Shown: positions 1-6,017, counted from the first letter of the stretch. The stretch: 7,713 nucleotides of DNA from Desulfobacterales bacterium CG23_combo_of_CG06-09_8_20_14_all_52_9 (GCA_002771315.1 PCSF01000236.1:1-7713); one strand, 5' to 3'. A program made the numbers and translations. Notes: generated by a model not told the origin, from the letters alone.

Positions 1-36
1 AAAAGATAGAAAAATCTTAAAAGATAGAAAAATCTT
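1..36. repeat. 18-bp exact tandem duplication at window edge
   Basis: Positions 1-18 and 19-36 are identical. In the SOD frame the junction creates TAA at 18-20, while one copy alone would read on as KIEKSFGS, which fits the family. Being at the very edge, an assembly artefact is at least as likely as a real duplication. Confidence 0.8.
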
Positions 37-317
37 TCGGAAGTGTCGAGACCTGCAAAAAACAACTTGCCGAGGCGGCCATTTCTCAGTTCGGAAGCGG
101 ATGGGCCTGGCTGGTATCGGACGGCAATGCCCTCAAGGTCGTTAAAACCGCCAATGCCGAAACACCTCTGACTGAAGGTCTGAAACCGCTTTTGACTATA
201 GACGTCTGGGAACACGCCTACTATCTCGATTACCAGAATCGGCGCGCAGAATACGTCCAGGCCGTCATCGAAAAGCGAATCAATTGGAACTTTGCACTGG
301 AAAATCTGAAAATTTAA
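1..317 (+). CDS. sodB: Superoxide dismutase (Fe type), C-terminal fragment
   Basis: This is the 3' end of an iron/manganese superoxide dismutase, a cytoplasmic enzyme that converts superoxide to hydrogen peroxide and oxygen. The reading frame uses codons starting at position 3 and stops at TAA 315-317. Visible family landmarks are FGSGWAWLV, the NAETPL segment, and DVWEHAYYLDYQNRR, which carries the Asp and His metal ligands of the C-terminal domain; the end reads WNFALENLKI. NA rather than NQ before the TPL motif favours the Fe type. The N-terminal half lies outside the window. An exact 18-bp tandem duplication at 1-36 puts a TAA in frame at 18-20, so the readable homologous part is 21-317 (98 codons). 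Either the gene is broken here, or position 1 is a contig end with an assembly artefact. Family assignment is very sure; Fe specificity less so. Confidence 0.88.
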
Positions 318-456
318 AAGCCTTCCAATGTATCGCAACTCAAAGATGATAAAATCGTAAAAACTCAAAATTGGGATGGCAAAGTAAAAAGCTTCAGAAG
401 ATCATTGTTTTTCCCTACCCGGATGTTTCCTGAATCGCTTTTCTCTATGCCCTGAA
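318..456. other. Intergenic spacer, SOD to permease
   Basis: This 139-bp AT-rich spacer shows no clear terminator hairpin after the SOD stop and no convincing promoter or strong ribosome binding site before the permease ATG. The stretch around 344-400 (containing CAAAATTGGGATGGCAAAG) looks like a short interspersed sequence I associate with deltaproteobacterial genomes, but that is memory only. Confidence 0.4.
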
Positions 457-1671
457 ATGCTTTCCACGATCATTTTTATCCTGACTTATATCGGCGTCGC
501 GATCGGGCGGGTTCCGGGCCTGGTCATTGATCGTGTCGGCATCGCCCTTCTGGGTGCCATCGCCATGGTCGTTTTCGGCATTGTCACCATGGAGAATGCC
601 GTCGCCGCCGTTGATTTTCCGACGATCCTCCTCCTTTACGCCCTGATGGTCGTATCCGCCCAGCTCAGACTGGGAGGATTTTATACCTGGTCCGTCTCCA
701 AAATCTTGAATCTGCTCCCCCGTCCCCGGTTGTTTTTGCTGGTGAGCATGATCGTGAGCGCCCTTTTATCGGCGGTTTTGGCCAACGACATCATCTGTTT
801 TGCCTTCACCCCGGTTCTGGCTCTTTCCCTGAATCGGGCGGGACTCAACCCCATGCCCTTTTTGATCGGGCTCGCGGTTTCCAGCAACATCGGCTCCGCG
901 GCCACCCTGATCGGGAATCCCCAGAATATGCTGATCGGGCAGGTCGGAAAGCTTCACTTCGCACAATTCTTTCTCTGGTGCGCCCCTCCTTCGATCATCA
1001 GTCTTTTGGGAAGTTACCTGATCCTCTTGGCGTTCTACCGAAAAAAGATGAACTTGCATCAACCGGTTGCATCCCAGGTGGCGGAAGAGGCTTGGCCGGT
1101 GTTCAATATTTGGTGGTCGACAAAGGGACTGGCTTCCATCGTAATTCTTGTAATTCTCTTCTTGACTCCGATCCCGAGAGAGATATCGGCCATGGCGGTT
1201 TCAGGGATTCTACTATGCAGCAGGAAGTTAAAAACACGATCCATTTTAGGACTCATCGATTGGCATTTGATCATCCTGTTTTGTGCCCTGTTTATCGTCA
1301 TCGAAGGGATTTCGAATGGCAATTATCCGAAGCTGGTGATAGAGTATTTAAAATCGAGCGGGATCGACCTTCATAACCTTTATATCCTGGCCGGCGTCTC
1401 CGCGGTGTTGAGCAATCTAGTAAGCAATGTTCCGGCAACGATGCTCCTGCTTCCTTTTCTGGATCCGACAAACCCGGTGGAATGGTATTCACTGGCCGTT
1501 TCCAGCACCTTTGCCGGAAACCTGATCCTCATCGGGAGCATCGCCAATCTCATTGTGGCGGAACGGGCCTCTCCATACGGTATCGCAATGACCTTCAAGG
1601 AACATGCTGTCGTCGGGATTCCCATAACGATATTTTCCCTGATGGTCTTGTTCCTGTGGACCTGGATATAA
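457..1671 (+). CDS. ArsB/SLC13-family (ion transporter superfamily) permease
   Basis: A 404-residue, very hydrophobic inner-membrane protein with about ten to eleven membrane segments, the usual length for ArsB/NhaD/SLC13-type carriers. It shows the internal duplication typical of the ion transporter superfamily: SAVLANDIICF (about 105-115) followed by SSNIGSAATLIGNPQNM (142-158) in the first half, and VLSNLVSNVPATMLLLP (317-333) followed by AGNLILIGSIANLIVAE (353-369) in the second. These re-entrant hairpin motifs form the substrate and cation site in the family. The substrate (arsenite, phosphate, dicarboxylate, sulfate or Na+/H+) cannot be told from sequence alone; no ars regulator or reductase is nearby, so I give no symbol. 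The ATG at 457 starts directly at the first membrane segment, and the ribosome binding site is weak. It is followed after 15 bases by an ATPase gene and is probably the first gene of a three-gene operon. Confidence 0.88.
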   Translation: MLSTIIFILTYIGVAIGRVPGLVIDRVGIALLGAIAMVVFGIVTMENAVAAVDFPTILLLYALMVVSAQLRLGGFYTWSVSKILNLLPRPRLFLLVSMIVSALLSAVLANDIICFAFTPVLALSLNRAGLNPMPFLIGLAVSSNIGSAATLIGNPQNMLIGQVGKLHFAQFFLWCAPPSIISLLGSYLILLAFYRKKMNLHQPVASQVAEEAWPVFNIWWSTKGLASIVILVILFLTPIPREISAMAVSGILLCSRKLKTRSILGLIDWHLIILFCALFIVIEGISNGNYPKLVIEYLKSSGIDLHNLYILAGVSAVLSNLVSNVPATMLLLPFLDPTNPVEWYSLAVSSTFAGNLILIGSIANLIVAERASPYGIAMTFKEHAVVGIPITIFSLMVLFLWTWI

Positions 1672-1686
1672 GGTAAAGGAAACCTC
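1671..1686 (+). promoter_or_regulatory. Ribosome binding site of the AAA ATPase
   Basis: AGGTAAAGGA at 1671-1680 lies six bases before the ATG at 1687. This supports that start and translation of the ATPase right after the permease stop. Confidence 0.6.
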
Positions 1687-2403
1687 ATGCATCTTGATCG
1701 TGTCATTTTTCATCCGGATCGCTACCCGACTGACTGCCATTATCCCTTCAACCTCCCCTTATTTCATCAGACCCGGGAAATCGTTTTCGATTCTCCCATT
1801 ACTCTCTTTGTGGGCGAAAACGGATCGGGCAAATCCACTCTCCTGGAAGCCCTCGCCCATCAATGCGGCATCTATATCTGGAGAAGAGAAATCGGAAGGC
1901 ACTTTGAAAACAATCCCTTCGAAGACAAGCTCTGCAGGTACATTTCGGTCAAATGGGCAGACGGCCGGGTTCCGGGATCCTTTTTCGGGTCATCCGTGTT
2001 CCAGGATTTCGCACAATTTTTGGAGGAATGGGCGACTGTTGACGCCGGGCAGCTCGAATATTTCGGGGGCAAATCCTTAATCACGCAATCTCACGGACAA
2101 TCCATCATGTCTTATTTTAAATCCCGGTATCGGATCAAAGGGCTATATCTCTTGGACGAGCCGGAAACAGCCCTTTCCCCCGTCACCCAACTCGAGCTTT
2201 TAAGCTTATTGACAAAAGTGGGAAAGGCGGGGCACGCCCAGTTTATCATAGCCACCCATTCACCGATTCTATTGGCCTGTCCTAAAGCATCCATTTACAG
2301 CTTTGACCATGTCCCGGTAACTCCCGTGAAGTACGAGGAAACGGTGCATTATCGGATCTATAAGGCCTTCCTGAATGATCCGCATGGATATACCACCGAT
2401 TGA
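1687..2403 (+). CDS. Small ABC-type AAA family ATPase (COG3910-like)
   Basis: A 238-residue soluble ATPase with a complete ABC-class nucleotide-binding fold and no membrane segments. Visible motifs are Walker A GENGSGKST (43-51), an ABC signature-like SHGQS (135-139), Walker B GLYLLDEPE (152-160) with the catalytic Glu, and the switch histidine in THSPILL (H191). The region between Walker A and the signature is only about 85 residues and has no coiled coil, so this is not a full SMC or RecF protein. It fits the compact 'predicted ATPase' family, whose cellular role is unknown to me. It is not the usual ATPase of an ABC importer, since no permease domain of that type is next to it. It sits 15 bases after the ion permease and overlaps the next gene by 29 bases, so co-translation is likely. 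Family is confident; function is unassigned. Confidence 0.88.
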   Translation: MHLDRVIFHPDRYPTDCHYPFNLPLFHQTREIVFDSPITLFVGENGSGKSTLLEALAHQCGIYIWRREIGRHFENNPFEDKLCRYISVKWADGRVPGSFFGSSVFQDFAQFLEEWATVDAGQLEYFGGKSLITQSHGQSIMSYFKSRYRIKGLYLLDEPETALSPVTQLELLSLLTKVGKAGHAQFIIATHSPILLACPKASIYSFDHVPVTPVKYEETVHYRIYKAFLNDPHGYTTD

Positions 2404-3652
2404 TCCTACGATAAAAAAAACCACCGCCATCCACTGGGCCTGGGTGATTCTGGCGATCAGCTTTGCCAACCTGTTCGTTAATTATTCCGTCCGTCTCGGG
2501 TATGGGGTGGTTCTTCCGGAAATGATCCAAAGCCTGGGGTTGACCCGGACCGCCGGTGGATCCATCTACAATGCTTATCTATTCACATATATTTTGCTGA
2601 CCCCGCTGACGGGACTGCTCACAGATCGTTTCGGGGCCCGACCGGTGATTTCAGCCTGCGGCATCATCTTGAGCCTCGGAGTACTCCTGATGGGCACCAC
2701 AAGGACCTTATGGACGGCATGCCTTTTTTATGCAGTCGTGGGGATCGGCGCCACCGGCATGTGGGCACCCGTCATCACCGTAGTCCAACGCTGGTTCGAT
2801 TCCCGCCGAAGAGGACTGGCGCTCGGCATCATGTCCACCGGGTATGGGTTTGGATTCGCCGCCATGGGAGCGGTATTCCCATGGATTGTCCGGCATTTCG
2901 ACTGGCGGTATGCCTGGTATATCTTGGGCTTCGCGGCGCTGGCCATGGTTGTCGTAAATTCTGTTTTGTTGCGCAGCGATCCTGAATCGGCAGGTTTTCA
3001 TCCCTGGGGCCGAACCGATCCCGACAAATCCTCTCCCCTTGTTTTCAAGCCCAAAGAAATTGCTTCCCGCCGCTTTTCCGCGATATTTACGGACATGACG
3101 TTTTGGAAGATCGGTCTTTCCTATTTTTGCATATCCTATGCCCTTTACGGCATCACCACCTTCATGGTCGATTACGCCAGGACTCAGATGGGAATCCCCA
3201 TGGAAAAAGCGAGCCTCCTGGCGACGGTGCATGGCTTTGCTCAAGTGGCCGGTGTCCTCACGGTGCTCCCGCTCTCGGATCGCCTAGGTCGAAGGAACAT
3301 GATCCTGGTATCCAACGGCTTTATCACCGTATCCCTGGTGGGAATCCTGATGTCTCGAAGCCCTGGTCTGCTGTACGGAATGGTGGGGCTCCTGGCCATT
3401 TTTTACGGAGCGACTTTCCCCATTTACGGCGCATGTGCGGGGGATTATTTTCCGAAAGCTGTGATGGGTACGGTGATCGGGGCGTGGACCCCTTTCTACG
3501 GGGCAGGAGCCATCCTGTCCCATTGGGTAACAGGCTGGTTGAGGGATACAACCGGGGCTTATGACTTTGCATTCATGCTGAATACTACCGCTGCAGCATT
3601 GGGATTTGTGCTTTTCCTTTTCGTTCGCGTAAAGCATCGAAGAAGCCCATGA
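2375..3652 (+). CDS. MFS transporter, oxalate/formate or monocarboxylate-like
   Basis: A 425-residue major facilitator superfamily permease of the inner membrane with twelve predicted helices. Motif A is clear in both halves: TGLLTDRFGARP (79-90) after helix 2 and LSDRLGRRN (300-308) in the second half. The segment with GIGATGMWAPVITVVQRWF and RRRGLALGIMSTGYG (about 123-157) is characteristic of the OFA/monocarboxylate-like branch, so a small organic anion is the likely substrate; the exact one is not visible. The ATG at 2375 lies inside the ATPase gene, and a second ATG at 2384 is nearly as good; neither has a strong ribosome binding site, which suggests coupling to the upstream gene. The last ten codons and stop are part of a 43-bp sequence repeated 3.1 kb downstream. 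The encoded C-terminus FVRVKHRRSP looks complete. Confidence 0.92.
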   Translation: MIRMDIPPIDPTIKKTTAIHWAWVILAISFANLFVNYSVRLGYGVVLPEMIQSLGLTRTAGGSIYNAYLFTYILLTPLTGLLTDRFGARPVISACGIILSLGVLLMGTTRTLWTACLFYAVVGIGATGMWAPVITVVQRWFDSRRRGLALGIMSTGYGFGFAAMGAVFPWIVRHFDWRYAWYILGFAALAMVVVNSVLLRSDPESAGFHPWGRTDPDKSSPLVFKPKEIASRRFSAIFTDMTFWKIGLSYFCISYALYGITTFMVDYARTQMGIPMEKASLLATVHGFAQVAGVLTVLPLSDRLGRRNMILVSNGFITVSLVGILMSRSPGLLYGMVGLLAIFYGATFPIYGACAGDYFPKAVMGTVIGAWTPFYGAGAILSHWVTGWLRDTTGAYDFAFMLNTTAAALGFVLFLFVRVKHRRSP

Positions 3653-3661
3653 TACGCTTCT
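3619..3661. repeat. 43-bp direct repeat, left copy (MFS 3' end)
   Basis: Positions 3619-3661 are identical to 6775-6817. This copy spans the last ten codons and TGA stop of the MFS gene plus nine bases. Weaker likeness continues for about 19 bases beyond it (13 of 19 matching 6818-6836). A repeat that preserves a gene's 3' end and brackets foreign DNA is the usual layout of an integration attachment site, but no integrase lies inside. Confidence 0.92.
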
Positions 3662-4165
3662 GGGGAAGCATGAAATGCGTGGAGGACCATTTCAAGGCCT
3701 TCGAAGGCATTTTTTCGTCCTTACGTCAAGGAAGTGATTTGTCGATATCTTAAGTGCGGAATTCTGAGAAAAGGGTTTGCCCGGATCCGTTGTAGTGAGT
3801 GCGGTCACGAATATCTTCTGACCTTTTCCTGCAAAAGGCGGCATTTTTGTCCGTCGTGTCATCAGAAGCGCGTGTCAGACCTTCGGAGAATTCCCGATGG
3901 CTGTTTCCACGAAATCGGTAATCTATCGGTCCAAGGACGGACCAAACCACCCGGGTATTTGACGCCCTGGAATGGCCGGCCGCCATGACCAGCCATGTTC
4001 CGAACAAAGGCGAACAGATGATGTGTTACTATGGATACTACAGCAACGCATCCCGGGGCAGGCGCAAAAAGGTTGGAATCGATGCGATCATCCCCTGCCC
4101 TACCCCAAGTGCCGGGGAAAAATGCGGGTCGTCGCATTTATTAAAGATCCGGATGCGGTCCAAAA

Positions 4166-4185
4166 CCTGCCTGCCGGCAGGCAGG
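4166..4185. repeat. 20-bp perfect palindrome inserted in transposase remnant 1
   Basis: CCTGCCTGCCGGCAGGCAGG is a perfect inverted repeat. Deleting exactly these 20 bases joins GTC-CAA-AA to A-ATA-CTC and gives VQKILQ, the family-typical reading. It is therefore a later insertion into an older transposase sequence, not part of it. It resembles REP-like palindromes scattered in many bacterial genomes. Confidence 0.85.
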
Positions 4186-4272
4186 AATACTCCAGCATCT
4201 GGATTTATGGGATTTCAAAGGGTCTCCAAGGCCCGTCACGCATGCTCCGCCGATCATCGAATCCCCGACATA

Positions 4273-4299
4273 CCTGCCTGTGCGTCGCACGCAGACAGG
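4273..4299. repeat. 27-bp imperfect palindrome in transposase remnant 1
   Basis: A CCTGCCTG...CAGACAGG inverted repeat lies between the decoded segments ending ESPTY and starting IPQPFAEDF. The reading frame is the same on both sides, so the palindrome adds codons without a shift. Its outer arms share the CCTGCCTG/CAGG core with the repeat at 4166-4185. Insertion is inferred, because remnant 2 is deleted here and gives no comparison. Confidence 0.6.
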
Positions 4300-4437
4300 C
4301 GACGACATCCCTCAGCCTTTCGCCGAGGACTTTATCGCCGACCCGGTCTATTCCATCGAGACGTACTTTTAAAAGACCCGTCGCTGCTGACCCGTCGAGC
4401 CATTCCCGAATCGACCGACACTATGGCCTTCTGCCGG

Positions 4438-4486
4438 TAAACTTCCGATTGACAGCGTTAACGCTTTTGGATAATCGAAAAATCAC
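4438..4486 (+). other. IS91 right end (oriIS-like) of remnant 1
   Basis: These 49 bases align without gaps to 6726-6774 with 44 identities, and likeness stops just after, where the flanks diverge. The block contains the perfect palindrome GCGTTAACGC (4455-4464), a small hairpin as expected for a rolling-circle replication origin end. The element ends in ATCA and is followed by CTTG, one of the tetranucleotides known to flank the origin end of IS91. Confidence 0.65.
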
Positions 4487-4516
4487 TTGACACAACAAAT
4501 GCACTGTTCCCATATT
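4487..4516 (+). promoter_or_regulatory. Candidate sigma-70 promoter at the IS91 right end
   Basis: TTGACA at 4487-4492 is a perfect -35 box. CATATT at 4511-4516 (four of six) follows at an 18-base spacing. The -35 begins at the border of the element, so insertion next to CTTG may have created it. It points rightward into the spacer and intron remnant. Confidence 0.45.
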
Positions 4517-4663
4517 TTGGGGTGTAGATCATGGCAGAACACAATGCCCTCTTGCCCTCGATCCGTGCGCAAAAAAGCAAGCTCTTAGTGCGCCAGGCAA
4601 AGCCTGAAGAATCCAGTTGGTTGAGAAGCCAGCCTGACAAAGTTAGCCGACCGTCAGAACCGA

Positions 4664-4681
4664 TCCCTGCCTTCGCAGGGA
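4664..4681. repeat. REP-like hairpin TCCCTGC-N4-GCAGGGA
   Basis: A perfect 7-bp stem with loop CTTC. It belongs to the same style of short G+C-rich palindrome as others in this insert. No T run follows, so it is not a standard terminator. Confidence 0.5.
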
Positions 4682-5021
4682 CAAGGTTTTACACTTATGC
4701 GGGTAATCGTATGAGTGAAGCGTCAACAGGGTGACCGCAGGCAGTAATGTGAAAGCGTGAAGGTGTTCAGCCTCGAAAATGCTTATGTTGTGAAGAAAAG
4801 CCCAAGTGATTAAGAACACTGAAGGCAGCAACGAAGCCATCGCTATAGGCGAGATGGCGGACACTCCACCGGGGTCATAGTCCACGGCATGTTGTCCAAG
4901 GGATTTTTCAGGAACCTGGGAGGACCTGTTCTTTCCTCTGATCAAGGGGTACTCATAACCGAGGAAACGAGGGTTGAGGATGAGGGACAGGTAGTCGGAT
5001 CAACTCATAGTACCGTTGAAG

Positions 5022-5037
5022 TCCCGCCAACGCGGGA
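5022..5037. repeat. Hairpin TCCCGC-N4-GCGGGA in intron remnant
   Basis: A 6-bp perfect stem with loop CAAC. A hairpin is normal at this place in the intron RNA, so it may be native, but its sequence is close to the palindrome at 5200-5215. Confidence 0.5.
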
Positions 5038-5061
5038 TGGAGGGAAGGGGTTGACAGGCAG

Positions 5062-5223
5062 GTGTATCGAGGAGGGGAAACAATTAAGGACACAGAGCCT
5101 ATAAAAGCATTGTCAACCAAACTGAATCGACTATCAGAGATTGCGGCAAGAGATTCACTCTTGGATTTATGCCGCCGTCCTGTGAACTTGCCTGAAGAGT
5201 CCCGCCAGGGCGGGATTCTGTGA
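5062..5223 (+). pseudogene. Group II intron reverse transcriptase, N-terminal stub
   Basis: A GTG at 5062 opens a 53-codon frame. It reads VYRGGETIKDTEPIKALSTK, then LNRLSEIAARDS, which matches the first helix of group II intron-encoded proteins just before the reverse transcriptase domain. After about codon 35 the sequence (RRPVNLPEESRQGG) no longer fits and stops at TGA 5221-5223, inside a palindromic stem. All reverse transcriptase, maturase and endonuclease parts are gone. The length is about 50 codons against more than 400 for an intact protein. It cannot support splicing or retrohoming. The assignment depends on the surrounding intron RNA as much as on the short peptide. Confidence 0.55.
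5200..5215. repeat. Palindrome TCCCGCC-AG-GGCGGGA
   Basis: A 7-bp perfect inverted repeat, extendable to 11 pairs with flanking AGAG/TTCT and one G-T pair. It sits at the position expected for intron domain V, so it may have replaced the tip of that hairpin. Confidence 0.6.
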
Positions 5224-5357
5224 GGGGCCGGGGCCAACGGATACATGGTTGAAATAGAGTGGCACCGCCGGGAAACCAGGCGGCAAACAGAGAAAACAAA
5301 CATCAACCTGTATATCGGGAGAAACCGGTCTACTCGACTCATTCCATTAATATTTTA

Positions 5358-5385
5358 TTGACAAATTCAATATGAACATTATAGT
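5358..5385 (+). promoter_or_regulatory. Promoter of the toxin-antitoxin operon
   Basis: TTGACA at 5358-5363 and TATAGT at 5380-5385 are separated by 16 bases. An imperfect inverted repeat, ATGAACA (5372-5378) and TGGTCAT (5385-5391), brackets the -10 box and is a fair candidate operator for autorepression by the antitoxin, which is the usual control in this family. AGGAG at 5406-5410, five bases before ATG 5416, is the ribosome binding site. Confidence 0.65.
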
Positions 5386-5415
5386 GGTCATTAAAAATAT
5401 CATTCAGGAGTTCTT

Positions 5416-5685
5416 ATGGAAGATTTCCAGAAGATTCTACCCGTTACCAAAGTAAAAAGAAACCTTCTTGATATTCTTAAACAGATGGAAAAGGAAGAGG
5501 AAACCATCGCTCTCACTAGGAATGGTGAGCCGATTGGAGTAATGATGTCTCTGTCCCGGTATGAAGGCCTCTTGGAGACGATCGAGATTTTAAGTGACCG
5601 AAAGATCAGGAATGCCCTGCAGGCCTCAAAAAAAGATTTTAAAGCAGGTCGGGTGTTGGATCATGACTTGGTCTGGAAAGAATGA
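5416..5685 (+). CDS. Type II antitoxin, Phd/YefM family
   Basis: An 89-residue antitoxin that should bind its own promoter through the N-terminal half and neutralise the adjacent RelE/ParE-type toxin through the C-terminal tail. The N-terminus KILPVTKVKRNLLDILKQME followed by EETIALTRNGEPIGVMMSLSRYEGLLETIEILSD has the Phd/YefM fold signature: a short strand, helix, then the ITRNGKP-like hairpin and SxxxYExLxET helix. Residues 61-89 (charged, ending DHDLVWKE) form the toxin-binding tail. Length is typical. A strong ribosome binding site and promoter lie upstream, and its stop codon overlaps the toxin start by four bases (ATGA at 5682-5685), the standard arrangement for coupled translation. It appears intact. 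Confidence 0.93.
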   Translation: MEDFQKILPVTKVKRNLLDILKQMEKEEETIALTRNGEPIGVMMSLSRYEGLLETIEILSDRKIRNALQASKKDFKAGRVLDHDLVWKE

Positions 5686-6017
5686 TGCGTTTTTATCGCC
5701 TGCGTTATTCTGAAACCTCCAGCAAGCAAATCAAATCCCTTCATCCTGGATTAAAACCTCTTATAAAAAAACATATCGAAGAATTAAAAGAAACTCCTCT
5801 TCTGGGAAAGCCGCTGGAGAGGGAACTATCTGGATATTATTCTCTGAGAACAAAAAAATTCCGGATTATCTATAATGTTGATCATAAAAAAACATATTAT
5901 CCGAATTCATTATGTAGGCCTGAGAAAAGATATTTACGAACTTTTCAGGCAATGGTTGTTTATAGAAAAAAAGAAGAGATAAATTATTTGAACGTGAGCT
6001 TTTCAATATGCTTTTGA
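5682..6017 (+). pseudogene. RelE/ParE-family toxin, frameshifted in its C-terminal third
   Basis: Partner toxin of the upstream antitoxin, in a family of ribosome-dependent mRNA endonucleases (RelE) or gyrase poisons (ParE). Residues 1-70 fit well: FYRLRYSETSSKQIKSLHPG, then LLGKPLERELSGYYSLRTKKFRIIYNVDHKK. From there the read frame gives TYYPNSLCRPEKRYLRTF, which is unlike the family. Shifting by one base after the A7 run at 5886-5892 gives HIIRIHYVGLRKDIYELFRQ and a stop at 5980-5982, the typical C-terminus, for a total of 99 residues. So one extra A breaks the gene as it stands (111 residues as read). A sequencing indel, a true inactivating mutation, or transcript slippage on the A run could explain it; ordinary -1 ribosomal slippage would not restore the frame. 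Family assignment is sure; activity is doubtful. Confidence 0.85.

Larger units (their letters stand above)
3673..4372 (+). pseudogene. IS91-family transposase remnant 1
   Basis: A decayed IS91-family rolling-circle transposase. Homology starts abruptly near CVEDHFKAFEGIF (from about 3676, start codon and first residues lost), shifts frame with a small deletion near 3715, and continues as PYVKEVICRYLKCG, then the zinc-binding N-terminal domain CSECGHEYLLTFSCKRR...FCPSCHQKRV. The whole catalytic part is deleted, with the His-hydrophobic-His motif and active-site Tyr. Sequence resumes at IYRSKDG (about 3920) and FDALEWPAAMTSHVPNKGEQ in shifted frames. A second deletion joins IIPC to PKCRGKMRVVAFIKDPD (compare remnant 2, which keeps about 30 residues there). 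Removing the 20-bp palindrome at 4166-4185 restores VQKILQHLDLWDFKG in frame, leading to the natural C-terminus DFIADPVYSIETYF and TAA 4370-4372. Clearly non-functional. Confidence 0.85.
4487..4730 (+). other. Spacer between IS91 remnant 1 and the intron remnant
   Basis: It holds the candidate promoter and a possible small open frame from ATG 4531 (starting MAEHNALLPSIRAQ) with GGGGTG about ten bases upstream. The frame runs through a palindromic hairpin at 4664-4681 and ends in a stop formed by the first bases of the intron, so at best it is the 5' part of a gene interrupted by the intron. I recognise no family in it. Confidence 0.35.
4731..5338 (+). ncRNA. Group II intron remnant (truncated)
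   Basis: The 5' end GTGACC at 4731 and the following 330 bases have the look of bacterial group II intron domain I to IV RNA. The stretch 4990-5060 (GGTAGTCGGATCAACTCATA, then a hairpin, then GGAGGGAAGGGG) is the conserved block that usually precedes the intron-encoded reverse transcriptase. That protein starts at 5062 but is lost after about 35 recognisable codons. The 3' side keeps a stem AGAGTCCCGCC/GGCGGGATTCT (5196-5219) followed by TGTGAGGGG where domain V should be, then GGCCGG (5225-5230) able to pair with CCGGTC before TACTCGAC, a plausible domain VI base and 3' splice end near 5338. The normal domain V with its AGC triad and GAAA loop is not visible, so self-splicing is unlikely. 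The 5' assignment is good, the 3' end tentative. Confidence 0.62.

Noticed and set aside
2708..3244. 178-codon open frame on the minus strand within the MFS gene
   Set aside because: It is antisense to a well-supported transporter and has no recognisable motif or start signal.
4166..4299. CRISPR-like array from repeated palindromes
   Set aside because: The palindromes differ in sequence and length, and the DNA between them decodes as transposase protein, not as spacers.
4664..4681. Rho-independent terminator
   Set aside because: The stem is good but no T run follows, and similar hairpins occur inside coding remnants, so a repeat is the better reading.
4531..4734. 67-codon open frame starting MAEHNALLPSIRAQ
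   Set aside because: It runs through a palindromic repeat and stops on the first bases of the intron remnant, and it has no recognisable domain. At best it is the 5' piece of an interrupted gene.
5263..5284. Hairpin CCGCCGG-GAAA-CC-A-GGCGG as intron domain V
   Set aside because: It has a GAAA loop, but the lower stem, AGC triad and two-base bulge of domain V are missing.
5886..5892. Programmed -1 ribosomal frameshift in the toxin gene
   Set aside because: The continuing frame is reached by skipping one base (+1), so a classical -1 slip on A-AAA-AAA would not restore the protein.
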